DNA of 10,817 nt. It comes from Fidelibacterota bacterium. Lineage in GTDB: Bacteria > Fidelibacterota > UBA2242. A program made the position numbers and the translations under genes. Of the stretch, positions 1-8,901 are shown one piece after another. Position 1 is the first letter of the stretch, and each line of letters begins with the position of its first letter. The stretch is from positions 1 through 10,817 of the forward strand of contig JAUSPJ010000054.1 of assembly GCA_030655795.1 (NCBI GenBank). Direction: 5' to 3'. The notes under the pieces were generated by a model. It searched no databases, was not told the origin of the DNA, and worked only from the letters and a program-made list of their open reading frames with translations.

Positions 1-615
1 CAGTATCCCCGTAAAAATCTGCTGGACCATATCATTAATCCGACGGTCACATTTGATCAGTTCCGCAATGGCGAATATTACGAAGACAGTGACTTTATCC
101 AGGGACTTTATGACTGCTCTGTTGATAAAAAGCAGAAAACGGTTCGTTTCACTCGGGACGGATGGACGAACTGGCAGAAATTTCGAATCGAGAAAACGAT
201 TCGTTACGAAAAGTCCGTGATTAAGATCCATTATCGCCTGATCAATACCGGTGATAAAGAAAACATCTTCCGCTTTGGACCGGAATTCAATTTCGCGATG
301 CTTGGTGGTAATACACCGGATCGCTATTATATGGCCGATGGAAAAAAACTGGAAAACCCCGCCTTGGACAGTCACGGTATTTTAACAGAAATCTCTTCGA
401 TGTCGGTCGTCAATGAATGGGATAAGTTCCGATTGACCCTGAAAGCCGAAGCTACAGACGAATTCTGGTATTTTCCGGTGGAGACCGTTTCCCTGTCAGA
501 GGCTGGATTTGAGCGGGTGTATCAGAGTTCAGTCATTGTTCCTACAATTGATGTCAGCCTGAAACCGGGTGAAATCAGGGAATTTGATCTGGAATTGATC
601 GTTGAAAATCTTTAA
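1..615 (+). CDS. GH57 alpha-amylase / 4-alpha-glucanotransferase, C-terminal part (5' end outside window)
   Basis: Reading frame 1 is open from the first base to the TAA at 613-615, giving 204 residues of a gene that starts upstream. The sequence begins with a PRKNLLDHI segment, followed by a beta-rich stretch with aromatic patches (DGWTNWQKF, FRFGPEFNFAMLGG, DEFWYFPVETVS) and ends in a strand-rich tail (SLKPGEIREFDLEL). This matches the C-terminal beta-sandwich (DUF1926-like) of GH57 alpha-amylases and 4-alpha-glucanotransferases, proteins of roughly 650-700 residues. The catalytic barrel lies outside the window, so hydrolase and transferase cannot be separated. The family acts on alpha-1,4-glucans, which fits the branching enzyme and glycogen synthase 5 kb downstream. 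A GTG at 217 could be taken as a start, but the open frame and homologous sequence before it show it is internal. The gene ends at a strong terminator. Confidence 0.85.
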   Translation, partial: QYPRKNLLDHIINPTVTFDQFRNGEYYEDSDFIQGLYDCSVDKKQKTVRFTRDGWTNWQKFRIEKTIRYEKSVIKIHYRLINTGDKENIFRFGPEFNFAMLGGNTPDRYYMADGKKLENPALDSHGILTEISSMSVVNEWDKFRLTLKAEATDEFWYFPVETVSLSEAGFERVYQSSVIVPTIDVSLKPGEIREFDLELIVENL

Positions 616-640
616 ATAATTTCTATCACGATGAAAAAAT

Positions 641-669
641 AAACCCTGCGGGAAACCGCGGGGTTTTTT
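641..669 (+). terminator. Rho-independent terminator, probably bidirectional
   Basis: Stem AAACCCTGCGG (641-651), loop GAAA (652-655), stem CCGCGGGGTTT (656-666) with one T-G wobble, then a T run to 669. On the minus strand the same stem is followed by TTTATTTTTT, so leftward transcripts from typA that cross the broken gene could also end here. It lies 26 bp after the GH57 stop. Confidence 0.9.
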
Positions 670-701
670 ATATTAATCCGGCACAAAGGAAAGCAGCATC
701 C

Positions 702-1076
702 ATGCTCACGGAGATTAAAAATGCCAGGTAAGTCGAGGGTGAACCCTTTCGTCGCTGGTTTACCGATGAGTACTTCGATCTGATTGTCTGGCAGGCTCCG
801 GAAAATACCATTGTAGCGTTTCAACTATGCTATGCTAAAGGACCCGGAGAAAAAGCCCTGACCTGGCAGCAGAACGGCGGTTTTACGCACAAAGGCGTCG
901 ATGATGGCGAAGGCCGGGAAGGATATCATAAAATGACCCCGATTCTCGTTCCCGATGGAAATTTTGAACGGGATCCGATTTTAAAACGCTTTTTTGAGGC
1001 AAGCTATAATATAGATCCGGTAGTGAGAGCGTTTGTTATTGCGCGGCTAAGTGATTATTCCAGCCGGGAGTTGTAA
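702..1076 (+). pseudogene. Conserved hypothetical protein interrupted by an in-frame TAA
   Basis: An ATG at 702, preceded by AAGGA at 686-690, opens MLTEIKNAR, followed at once by TAA (729-731). The same frame then stays open for 114 codons (VEGEPFRRWFTDEYFDLIVW..., FQLCYAKGPGEKALTWQQNGGFTHKGVDDGEG, KMTPILVPDGNFERDPILKRFF) to the TAA at 1074-1076. I recall a family of small bacterial proteins of unknown function with the same N-terminus and a Gln at the stop position (ARQ), so one CAA-to-TAA change would explain the break. No ATG, GTG or TTG lies between the stop and the conserved FRRWF block, so simple re-initiation is unlikely to restore the protein. The rest is not degraded, so the lesion is recent or is a sequence error. 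The stop is 3 bp from the stop of the convergent typA. No function is known to me. Confidence 0.75.
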
Positions 1077-1079
1077 AAC

Positions 1080-2894
1080 TTAATCGGAAGAAACCCTTTT
1101 CCGAAGGTTTGGGTCAAGTTCCATTTTTCGTAAGCGCACCGTCATGGGGGTCACATCCACCAGTTCGTCCTCGGCAATAAATTCAATAGACTGATCCAGC
1201 GACAGCATGCGTGGCGGACGCAGGGTTATGGTTGCGTCAGCAGAAGCTGCCCGCATATTGGTCAATTTCTTTTCTCTGGTGATATTGATGTCCAGGTCTT
1301 GCTGGCGATTTCGTTCGCCGATAATCATGCCGCGATAGACCTCAGTGCCCGGCCCAATAAACAGCTCGCCGCGATCAACCATTCCAAAGCTGGCATAGGC
1401 GGTTACTCTGCCGTTGCGATCGGCCACGAGCGCCCCGGACTGACGTTGTGGAATCGGCCCAAACCAGGGTTCGTAACTCTCAAAAAGTGTATTCATCACG
1501 CCGGTTCCCTTGGTTTCTGTAAGAAACTGACTGCGAAACCCAATCAGACCGCGGGTGGGAATCAGGATTTCCAGGTTGACGCGTCCGTGACCATGATTAA
1601 TCAAATTTGTCATGCGGCCTTTCCGCCGGGACAGACCCTCGGTGACGACACCGATGAATTCGTCGGGAACATCGATAAATACCCGCTCCACCGGCTCATG
1701 CTTTTTCCCGTCGATAATTTTGGTAATGACCCGCGGCTTGGATACCATCAGGGCATAGCCTTCACGCCGCATGGTTTCAATCAGCACCGCCATCTGCAGT
1801 TCGCCCCGGCCACATACTTCAAATACATCGGCCCGGTTCTTGACCGGTTTGACCCGCATGGAGACATTACGCAATGTCTCCCGTTCAAGGCGTTCTTTCA
1901 ATTGCCGGGACGTGAGGTAGCTGGATTCATTGCCGGCGAGGGGGCTGGTATTGACGTAAAACAACATGGAAATTGTTGGTTCGTCGACCTGAATACGGGG
2001 AAGGGAAACGGGGTTTTCAGCTGATGAAATGGTATCGCCGATATGCACATTCGGCACACCGGCCAGGGCAATAATATCACCGGCCTCAACCTTCTCCACA
2101 CTGGTTTTTTTCAGCCCTTCAAAGGTGTATAATGCTGAGAACTTGATATTGTTTACAGTTGCTGTTTCACCGCAAAGCGTATAATTGCGGTTTATTTCCA
2201 GGTGACCGTTGCTTATACGGCCGATAGCGATCTGACCCATATAAGGATCATAATCCAGGTTTGTAATCAAAAACTGAGTATTTTTTTCATCATCCGCAAC
2301 CGGTCCGGGAATTGTCTCGATAATGGTTTCAAACAGAGGCTGCAGGTTTTTGGAACCGTCACCCAAGCTGCGATGGGCTTCACCTAACTTGGCCTGTGTG
2401 TACAGAATAGGAAATTCGATCTGCTCTTCACTGGCGCCCAGGTCGATAAAAAGATCGTAGACCTCATTGATAACTTCCTTGACGCGGGCGTCCCGGCGGT
2501 CGATTTTATTTATTACCAGAATCATGACTAGCTGTTTGGCAAGCGCTTTTTTCACAACAAACCGGGTTTGAGGCAGCGGGCCTTCACTGGCATCGACCAA
2601 CAGAATGGCGCCGTCCACCATATTCAGGCCGCGCTCTACTTCGCCGCCGAAATCCGCATGCCCAGGCGTGTCGATAATGTTGATCTTGGTGTCTTTGTAC
2701 CAGATCGCTGTGTTTTTGGCGTTTATGGTAATGCCCCGTTCCCGTTCCAGATCCATGTTATCCATGACCCGGGTTACCACGTTCTGGTTTTCCCGGAAGA
2801 TGCCGCTCTGTTTGAGCATACCGTCCACCAAAGTGGTTTTGCCGTGGTCCACATGGGCGATAATGGCGATATTTCTGAATTTATTATTACGCAT
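1080..2894 (-). CDS. typA: Translational GTPase TypA/BipA
   Basis: 604 residues, the usual length for TypA/BipA, a ribosome-binding GTPase of the EF-G family linked to 50S assembly and growth under stress. Visible GTPase motifs are G1 AHVDHGKT (13-20), G2 RGIT (53-56), G3 DTPGH (75-79) and G4 NKID (129-132). The G5 region reads YTQAK near 165-169 where many homologues have YASAK. Then come a beta-barrel domain II, the EF-G-like domains III and V (FYVNTSPLAG, RGELQMAVLIETMRREGY) and the TypA-specific C-terminal domain (RGLIGFRSQFLTETKGTGVMN). The start is the ATG at 2894 with GAAAGGA at 2906-2912, 11 nt upstream. The gene converges on the broken gene at 702-1076 with only 3 bp between stops and no terminator of its own. 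It is divergent from the AhpD-like gene, with 131 bp between starts. Confidence 0.97.
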   Translation of the reverse strand: MRNNKFRNIAIIAHVDHGKTTLVDGMLKQSGIFRENQNVVTRVMDNMDLERERGITINAKNTAIWYKDTKINIIDTPGHADFGGEVERGLNMVDGAILLVDASEGPLPQTRFVVKKALAKQLVMILVINKIDRRDARVKEVINEVYDLFIDLGASEEQIEFPILYTQAKLGEAHRSLGDGSKNLQPLFETIIETIPGPVADDEKNTQFLITNLDYDPYMGQIAIGRISNGHLEINRNYTLCGETATVNNIKFSALYTFEGLKKTSVEKVEAGDIIALAGVPNVHIGDTISSAENPVSLPRIQVDEPTISMLFYVNTSPLAGNESSYLTSRQLKERLERETLRNVSMRVKPVKNRADVFEVCGRGELQMAVLIETMRREGYALMVSKPRVITKIIDGKKHEPVERVFIDVPDEFIGVVTEGLSRRKGRMTNLINHGHGRVNLEILIPTRGLIGFRSQFLTETKGTGVMNTLFESYEPWFGPIPQRQSGALVADRNGRVTAYASFGMVDRGELFIGPGTEVYRGMIIGERNRQQDLDINITREKKLTNMRAASADATITLRPPRMLSLDQSIEFIAEDELVDVTPMTVRLRKMELDPNLRKRVSSD

Positions 2895-3025
2895 TGGTTT
2901 AAAAATCCTTTCAAAATTACGAGCGGCAAATATACACGATAAAATCAGATTATCCTATGATATAAAGACCCACAATGAAACCTTTTCTCTGGTGAATCAG
3001 GCTGTAAACATCTAAATTGCCGCCC

Positions 3026-3592
3026 ATGAAAACGGACTTTCAAAAGCGTCACTATCATACTATTTTTGAACCGGTTAAAGACATCGCCTTCATTTTGGGC
3101 AAGGCTCCGTTGATGCTTCGTAATCGGAAAAACGGGTGGGTGAGCGCCGATTTTCAGGAACGACTGTTGATGGCAGTGACGGCGGTAAACGGTTGCCGCT
3201 ACTGCAATTACTATCATACCCGGGTGGCGCTGCGGATGGGTTTTGAACCGGATGAAGTGAAGAGTCTCTTAGCGGGTGATATCGACAATCCCGACCCCGA
3301 TGAAGTCAGAGCGCTGCTCTATGCCCAGCACTGGGCCGAAACCAATGCCAGACCTGACAGCGATCTTCGTGATCAGATAATTGACCATTACGGTCTCGAC
3401 CGGGCAGCGGTCATTGAAACCATCATGCGGATGATCCGGTTCGGAAATCTGTCAGGAAATACGATTGACTGCTGTTTTGGCTCTCGGGCGGGCGCCGGGG
3501 ACAATAGTGATTTTTTCTCTTTATTAAATCCGTTTATTAAACGCCCAAATTGCGTTTACAGACAAGATGCTTTAGAAAGATCATCTCAGTAA
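3026..3592 (+). CDS. AhpD-like / carboxymuconolactone decarboxylase family protein
   Basis: 188 residues from the ATG at 3026. A TTG at 3017 in the same frame is an alternative start three codons earlier; a TAA at 3005 blocks anything longer. Neither start has a clear Shine-Dalgarno. The core is the helical CMD fold with ERLLMAVTAVNGCRYCNYYH at residues 45-64. The C57-x-x-C60-x-x-x-H64 motif is the redox pair and histidine of AhpD-type alkylhydroperoxidase proteins, followed by a helix LRMGFEPDEVKSLL. Family members are cytoplasmic and either donate electrons to peroxiredoxins or have uncharacterised redox roles. I cannot tell which applies here, and no ahpC is nearby. The C-terminal 25 residues (FFSLLNPFIKRP...) look poorly conserved. 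The gene stands alone, divergent from typA. Confidence 0.8.
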   Translation: MKTDFQKRHYHTIFEPVKDIAFILGKAPLMLRNRKNGWVSADFQERLLMAVTAVNGCRYCNYYHTRVALRMGFEPDEVKSLLAGDIDNPDPDEVRALLYAQHWAETNARPDSDLRDQIIDHYGLDRAAVIETIMRMIRFGNLSGNTIDCCFGSRAGAGDNSDFFSLLNPFIKRPNCVYRQDALERSSQ

Positions 3593-3813
3593 ACTTTTTA
3601 TGTCGAAGACATCTCTTCGAGATAAAGAGATTCTTGACTTTTCAGATCATTCCAACTGTTTTTTTGCTGGGAGAGATCAACGGTTTTAAAGTAGATGGAT
3701 GTATACTATGGTCCTGTGATCATCTATCTATATATCGGTTTGTTTATGTTTTAAAACTTTGATGATAATGTGAAAAGTGTAATATTTAATTGGTTTATTT
3801 GAGGTGATTTCAT

Positions 3814-5214
3814 TTGCTAAAAGCAGCTCCGACCGAACCCCGGTATTTGACCGAAAAATCTCTGAAATATTCTATAAAGGATGGATTATTCTGGTCGATC
3901 ATGGCTGGTTTTGGTGATTCCTATCTGCCGGCATTTGCAGTATTTCTGAACGCAACGACTCAGCAAATGGGGATGCTCACAGCTCTGCCGCAGTTTATGG
4001 CGGCACTGATTCAACTGTTTTCTGTGCGGTTGTCCCACCTGTTCAAGTCACCCAAAAGAGCTGTACTGATTTCCATCTTTCTGCAAGCCAGTATGTGGCT
4101 GTTAATTACCGTAATTACTTATCTGACCCGCAATGTCTGGATTCTGATTTTTCTGGTAATGCTTTACCAGAGTTTCGGCGCTTTACCCGGGCCGATCTGG
4201 TTTGCCTGGATGGGTAACCTGGTGCCCGAAGAAAAACGCGGTCGTTATTTTGGTAAGCGTAACCGAATCTCGGGATTCTTTTCATTTTTATCGGTGATTA
4301 TCGCGGGGATAATTCTGGATCATATATCGAAAACCAACCCCCTTTTGGCTTTCGGAACTATCTTCATTGTAGCCTTCACCAGTCGGATGATTTCACTCTA
4401 TTACCTGTTTCGTCAGCATGAACCTCCGGCGCCCCGAACCCAGGAAAATAACCTGCGCCTCATTGATTTCGTCCGGAATATCCGCAGTAGTAATTTTGGA
4501 CTTTTTACACTGTTTCTGTCACTGGTAAATTTCACCGTTTTTATAGCCAGTCCACTGATGGGCCTGTATTGGCTGAGATATCTTCACTTCACTTATCTGC
4601 AATATATGGCTGTAGTCAGCTCTGCCTCGATTGCCAGTTTTGTAACAATGACCTTCTGGGGACGACATTCCGATCACTACGGCAATAAAACGATCATGGA
4701 AGTGGCCGGATATTTGATTGCAATGTTACCCCTGTTCTGGTTTCTGATCCGCTTTATGCCCGCTTTTCTGATATTTCCTTTATCTGTTTTTGTTCAGATT
4801 ATAGCGGGATTCGCCTGGGCGGGTTTTAATTTGTCATCATCCAATTTTATCTATGATACAATTCCGTCTCAAAAACGAATACAGATGTATTCGTATTTCA
4901 ATTTCATGAAAGGTATCGCGGTATTTTTGGGGGGCACTCTGGGCGGATACCTGGCTTCCTTTGAATCTGCATCAGCAGCGGTTTCAATCTTTAATCCCCG
5001 TGGAATCATGCTGGTCTTACTTGTGTCGGCAGTTAGCAGACTGACAATCATGATTCTCTTTCTGCCAAAAATATTAGAAGTCAGGGATACGATTCCTCCC
5101 CGGCCACATTTTCTCTATTTTGTGACGGTGATGCCATTCAAAGGGCTGGTCTATGAACTGGTTACGGGGGTCAATCGCACTCTGGTCAGGAAAAGCCGGA
5201 AACCGGTATCGTAA
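3814..5214 (+). CDS. MFS (major facilitator superfamily) transporter
   Basis: 466 residues with about twelve hydrophobic segments and no signal peptide, so an inner-membrane permease. After the helices around residues 24-130, a cytoplasmic loop has PEEKRGRYFGKRNRISG (138-154), a feature of a large family of uncharacterised bacterial MFS proteins. The second half repeats the pattern with the motif-A-like FWGRHSDHYGNK (281-292). The start is TTG at 3814: GAGGTGAT at 3801-3808 is an exact complement to the 16S 3' end and ends 5 nt before it, and no ATG lies nearby in frame. The substrate cannot be read from sequence. The 221 bp upstream are AT-rich, with a short TCTCTT/AAGAGA dyad at 3612-3630 and a TATACT at 3702-3707 that could be a -10 box without a good -35. 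Remains of another MFS gene lie just downstream on the other strand. Confidence 0.9.
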   Translation: MLKAAPTEPRYLTEKSLKYSIKDGLFWSIMAGFGDSYLPAFAVFLNATTQQMGMLTALPQFMAALIQLFSVRLSHLFKSPKRAVLISIFLQASMWLLITVITYLTRNVWILIFLVMLYQSFGALPGPIWFAWMGNLVPEEKRGRYFGKRNRISGFFSFLSVIIAGIILDHISKTNPLLAFGTIFIVAFTSRMISLYYLFRQHEPPAPRTQENNLRLIDFVRNIRSSNFGLFTLFLSLVNFTVFIASPLMGLYWLRYLHFTYLQYMAVVSSASIASFVTMTFWGRHSDHYGNKTIMEVAGYLIAMLPLFWFLIRFMPAFLIFPLSVFVQIIAGFAWAGFNLSSSNFIYDTIPSQKRIQMYSYFNFMKGIAVFLGGTLGGYLASFESASAAVSIFNPRGIMLVLLVSAVSRLTIMILFLPKILEVRDTIPPRPHFLYFVTVMPFKGLVYELVTGVNRTLVRKSRKPVS

Positions 5215-5250
5215 CATACGCGTTTTACCTCAGAAATAGAGTCGGTGTGT

Positions 5251-5640
5251 TTATTGGTGCTTCAGGCGCCTGTTTAAAATTAAAAACCCCAGACTTACCG
5301 CGGCGCCGATAACACCGGCGGAATACCAAATGATTTACATACAGAATGTCGTATAAATCCAGCGCCAATAAACAGGGTCCCGATACTGATGATTTTAAGT
5401 GGACGGAATTTACTTAAACTGTGAATCAACGGCATTTCAAACAGCATAATCATGATCGCGTTAATGCCGAGCAGAATCCCAATTCGATCCCCGGCAAACC
5501 GGAATAGGAGGCTGGGTAATAATTCCAGATGCGGTGCGGCAAAAATCCTTCTCAGTCAGGGATTGAGGTGAAAATATACACAGATAAAAGATGATGTCAA
5601 TTAAATTTACGATACTGAGGCCAGAAAACAGTACGACTTT
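5251..5640 (-). pseudogene. Decayed remnant of an MFS transporter (C-terminal half)
   Basis: No intact gene fills 5215-5706, but three minus-strand fragments in different frames read like one MFS C-terminal half. From about 5640 to 5545 one frame gives SIVNLIDIIFYLCIFS, like helix 7 and its STLPLY loop in other MFS proteins. From 5555 down to 5298 a second frame, 86 codons between stops, gives FAGDRIGILLGINAIMIMLF followed by EMPLIHSLSKFRPLKIISIG and TLFIGAGF, that is helix 8, the motif-A-like loop and helix 9. From 5334 down to the TAA at 5251-5253 a third frame gives YSAGVIGAAVSLGFLILNRR, typical of the last helix and basic tail. Helices 10-11 and the whole N-terminal half are missing, so there were at least one internal deletion and two frame changes. 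It is not a copy of the neighbouring MFS gene. Family assignment is by eye. Confidence 0.7.
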
Positions 5641-5657
5641 TACCTTAAAATGTTGTA

Positions 5658-5675
5658 TTTTACAGGCTGGTAAAA
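5658..5675. promoter_or_regulatory. Inverted repeat upstream of the glycogen operon
   Basis: TTTTAC (5658-5663), a 6-nt spacer AGGCTG, and GTAAAA (5670-5675) form a perfect 6-bp dyad 31 bp before the branching-enzyme start. There is no T run after it, so it is not a terminator. TTTACA at 5659-5664 would serve as a -35 but no good -10 follows. It could be an operator or chance in AT-rich DNA. Confidence 0.3.
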
Positions 5676-5706
5676 CAGAGTTAATTAATAAACCGATGAG
5701 GACATA

Positions 5707-7419
5707 ATGAAAGGATATTTTACATTTGTATTACACAGTCATTTACCCTATGTGATTAACCATGGTGAGTGGCCCCACGGAATGGACTGGCTCTATGAAG
5801 CGGCGGCGGAAACCTATATACCGTTGCTGAAAGAGTTTGACGCGCTGGTTGCGGAAGGAATCAGCCCGAAAGTAACGTTTGGCATTACACCGATATTGGC
5901 CGAGCAGCTGGCTGCGGAAAAATTCAAATACGGTTTAATCAGTTATCTAGATAAAAAAATTGAAGCCGCCGAAGAGAACAAACTGGAATTTGCCAAACTG
6001 AAAAATGAGCATTTAGAACAGGTATCACAGTTCTGGATTGATTTTTATTCCAGTACCAAAGATCTGTTTACGGATGTCTACGGCAAGAACATTTTGGCCG
6101 GATTCCGTAATCTTCAGGACGATAATCATCTGGAAGTCATTACCTGTGCGGCGACCCATGGCTATTTTCCCCTGCTTGGTTCCGATGAAGCCATCGATGC
6201 CCAGGTTCGGGTGGGCAAAGAAACTTATCAGCGTCATTTTGGCCGGGTCCCGAAAGGCATGTGGCTGCCGGAATGCGCTTATCGTCCTAGTTATGAATGG
6301 TCATCGCCGGTTCCGGAATATTCGAAAAAATTTCTCCGCAAGGGCGTTGAGGAATTTCTATATAAATATGACATTCAGTATTTTATTGTCGATAAACACC
6401 TGATCATGGGCGGTGAAGGCAAAGGCGTTTATATCGATCGCTTTTCATCATTAAAACAACTCTGGGCTCAGTTTGAGAAAAACTGGAAACCTAACGAAGA
6501 GATTAAAGAGCGTTCGATTTATGAGAATTATCTGGTAAGTTCTACCGGAACAAGCCGGGCGGCGGTGGCTTATGGCCGTCACGAAGAATCTGCGTTACGG
6601 GTCTGGAGCGGTGAATACGGATATCCCGGCGATGGTCGCTACCTGGATTTTCATAAGAAACATTATCCCGGCGGACACCGCTTCTGGAAGGTCACCAGCG
6701 CCAAAGCCGATCTGGCCGACAAACAGGAATATTATCCCGAAGCCGTTGAGGAAGCTCTGGAAAACCAGGCGTCCCATTTTGCCGGATTGATTCAGGGTTA
6801 CATTAAGGAAAATTATAAAGAAACCGGTAATGTTGGTATTCTGACAGCGCCGTTTGATACGGAACTCTTTGGACACTGGTGGTTTGAAGGACCTCGCTGG
6901 CTGGGTAAAGTATTGCGAAAATTGAATTTTGTTGGTGATGTTAAGAAAGTAACGCTTGGCGAACATCTCAGTGAAAGTCCGCCGAAGGTGTCGGTGTCAT
7001 TGCCGGAAGGTTCCTGGGGACAGGGCGGTTTCCATTATATCTGGCTGAATGAATGGACGCAGTGGACTTGGAAACATATCTATGCCGCCGAAGACCGGAT
7101 GACAACGCTGGCCGATAAGTATAAAAATACCAATGATAAAATTCTGAAGCGAATTCTGAATATTATGGCCCGCCAGCTGCTCCTTCTGGAAAGTTCGGAC
7201 TGGCAGTTTCTGATCAGTACCTGGAGCGCCCGGGACTATGCGGAAGAACGGATTGCGGTGCATGATGAGCGGATTAAAAACATCGATAAAATTCTGGGCT
7301 CCTACCTGGCAAACGGAGCATTGGATGAAGGCGCTGAAGATTACCTGCGACGTATCCAGACCGACGACGATATTTTTCCCACATTGGATTTTACATACTG
7401 GTGCACTTTAGCAAAGTAA
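5707..7419 (+). CDS. GH57 1,4-alpha-glucan branching enzyme
   Basis: 570 residues, close to the 520-570 of GH57 branching enzymes such as those described from Thermotoga and Thermococcus. These enzymes cut alpha-1,4-glucan and re-attach the chain by an alpha-1,6 bond. Conserved GH57 blocks are visible: HSHLPY at 10-15, ATHGYFPL at 149-156, GMWLPECAYRP at 184-194 with E189 as the expected nucleophile, and FDTELFGHWWFEGP at 383-396 with D384 as the expected acid/base. The stretch SGEYGYPGDGRYLDFHKKH (301-319) and the helical C-terminal domain with LLLLESSDWQFL (491-502, DUF1957-like) are specific to the branching-enzyme subgroup and argue against amylase. The ATG at 5707 follows GAGGA at 5698-5702. 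glgA starts 21 bp after the stop, so the two are almost certainly co-transcribed. Confidence 0.92.
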   Translation: MKGYFTFVLHSHLPYVINHGEWPHGMDWLYEAAAETYIPLLKEFDALVAEGISPKVTFGITPILAEQLAAEKFKYGLISYLDKKIEAAEENKLEFAKLKNEHLEQVSQFWIDFYSSTKDLFTDVYGKNILAGFRNLQDDNHLEVITCAATHGYFPLLGSDEAIDAQVRVGKETYQRHFGRVPKGMWLPECAYRPSYEWSSPVPEYSKKFLRKGVEEFLYKYDIQYFIVDKHLIMGGEGKGVYIDRFSSLKQLWAQFEKNWKPNEEIKERSIYENYLVSSTGTSRAAVAYGRHEESALRVWSGEYGYPGDGRYLDFHKKHYPGGHRFWKVTSAKADLADKQEYYPEAVEEALENQASHFAGLIQGYIKENYKETGNVGILTAPFDTELFGHWWFEGPRWLGKVLRKLNFVGDVKKVTLGEHLSESPPKVSVSLPEGSWGQGGFHYIWLNEWTQWTWKHIYAAEDRMTTLADKYKNTNDKILKRILNIMARQLLLLESSDWQFLISTWSARDYAEERIAVHDERIKNIDKILGSYLANGALDEGAEDYLRRIQTDDDIFPTLDFTYWCTLAK

Positions 7420-7440
7420 ATAGCATAAAGTAGTACAATA

Positions 7441-8901
7441 ATGAGAATTGCATTCGTTTCGGCGGAAGTTTATCCTTTTTCCAAGGTCGGCGGGCTGGGC
7501 GATGTGGCCGGCGCTCTGCCGTTGGAACTCGCTGCGCAGGGTGTTGATGTTATGGTCCTGACTCCGCGTTACGGGTCGATTAATCGATGGGGATTTGGTA
7601 TTGAAGACAGCCCTTATCGATATACCGTGAATATTGGAAATAAGGCGATTGACTGTGGATTATCCCGTTGGCAGTCACCTCAATATTCGAATTTTCAAGT
7701 CTATTTTATTGAGAATGAGCATTATTTCGGTTCCCGTGGAATCTATGGTAACGAGAATGGAATTCCCTATGAGGACAACGACGAACGCTATTTGCTTTTA
7801 TCCAAAGCAGCCCTGGAAGTATGTAAAGTCCTGAACCGGATTCCCGATGTCATCCATTGCAATGATAACCACAGCGCCCTGATTCCGGTTTATCTGAAGA
7901 GTAAACTATCGGAGTATTCACTTTTTCAGAATACTAAAACGCTGCTGACTCTGCACAATATTGCCTACCAGGGGATTGTAAATATGGACCGGCGTCTGAT
8001 CTACGACTTGCCGGATGATCTGTTTTATCCAATTGCGCCGATGGAATGGTATGGCCAGATTAACCCGCTAAAAGCGGGAATTCTGTTTGCCGATGCCTTA
8101 AGTACCGTCAGTCCGACTCACGCCCGAGAGATTATGGAAGACGAAGGTTTCAGCGCCGGCCTGAAGGGAGTTATCGCCGCTGCCGGAAAACCGGTTCAAG
8201 GCATCCTGAACGGTGTGGATTATTCGGAATGGAGCCCGCAAAGGGATATTTATATTGCCAAACAGTACTCCAACAAGACTGTTTCCGAAAAACAGTTCAA
8301 TAAAATCGCATTGCTGAATGATATTGGGATCGATCAGGCAATGGTCGACAAGCCGCTGATCGGGATGGTGACAAGGCTGGTGGAACAGAAAGGCATCCCG
8401 GTTCTAATTGAAGCGCTGGAACGTCTTCTGGCGCTGGATGTAGCAATGATCATTTTAGGCAGTGGTGAGCCTGATTATGAGCGATCACTTATGAAATTTG
8501 CCGAGCGGTTTACCGGGCGTTTGAAAATTGATTTTGGTTATAATAATTCCCTGTCTCATAAAATCATGGCGGGCGGCGACATGTTCCTGATGCCGTCGCG
8601 CTATGAACCCTGCGGCATCACCCAGATGGCAGCCCTGAAATACGGGACGGTTCCCATCGTGCATAAAACCGGCGGCTTGGCGGATACGGTATTTCAGTGG
8701 AACAGCCAGTCCGGCAACGGGTTCGTGTTTGAAAATTATTCGGCGGATGATCTGATAAAATCGGTTCGGAATGCTGTGTCTGTTTATTATGATAAGGATG
8801 AATGGCGACACATTATGCTGAACGGAATGGCCGCGGATTTTTCCTGGCAGCAATCGGCGCAACAGTATGTTGAACTGTATACCTACACCTGTCAGGTTTA
8901 A
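7441..8901 (+). CDS. glgA: Glycogen synthase, GT5 family
   Basis: 486 residues, standard for bacterial GlgA, which adds glucose from ADP-glucose (in some lineages UDP-glucose) to the non-reducing end of alpha-1,4-glucan. It is a GT-B protein: the N-terminal Rossmann domain opens with KVGGLGDVAGALP (15-27, with K15 of the KxGGL motif), then DVIHCNDNHSALIP (136-149) and TLHNIAYQG (170-178). The C-terminal domain has GMVTRLVEQKG (308-318), SRYEPCGITQMAALKYGT (386-403, E389 conserved) and KTGGLADTV (409-417). It has no clear Shine-Dalgarno and lies 21 bp after the branching enzyme, so translation is probably coupled. The last residues, YTCQV and the TAA, are encoded by the left arm of a REPIN-like repeat (8884-8900), so the original end of the gene has been replaced. 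Confidence 0.96.
   Translation: MRIAFVSAEVYPFSKVGGLGDVAGALPLELAAQGVDVMVLTPRYGSINRWGFGIEDSPYRYTVNIGNKAIDCGLSRWQSPQYSNFQVYFIENEHYFGSRGIYGNENGIPYEDNDERYLLLSKAALEVCKVLNRIPDVIHCNDNHSALIPVYLKSKLSEYSLFQNTKTLLTLHNIAYQGIVNMDRRLIYDLPDDLFYPIAPMEWYGQINPLKAGILFADALSTVSPTHAREIMEDEGFSAGLKGVIAAAGKPVQGILNGVDYSEWSPQRDIYIAKQYSNKTVSEKQFNKIALLNDIGIDQAMVDKPLIGMVTRLVEQKGIPVLIEALERLLALDVAMIILGSGEPDYERSLMKFAERFTGRLKIDFGYNNSLSHKIMAGGDMFLMPSRYEPCGITQMAALKYGTVPIVHKTGGLADTVFQWNSQSGNGFVFENYSADDLIKSVRNAVSVYYDKDEWRHIMLNGMAADFSWQQSAQQYVELYTYTCQV

Noticed and set aside
729..731. Recoded UAA (stop read as an amino acid)
   Set aside because: All other genes in the window end normally at TAA or TAG and no recoding element is visible; a point mutation is simpler.
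1299..2024. Long plus-strand open frame of 241 codons
   Set aside because: It lies fully inside typA on the opposite strand and has no recognisable domains; typA has all its family motifs.
3550..3762. 70-codon open frame overlapping the end of the AhpD-like gene
   Set aside because: Overlaps 43 bp of a better-supported gene, has no ribosome site or known motif, and is AT-rich spacer sequence.
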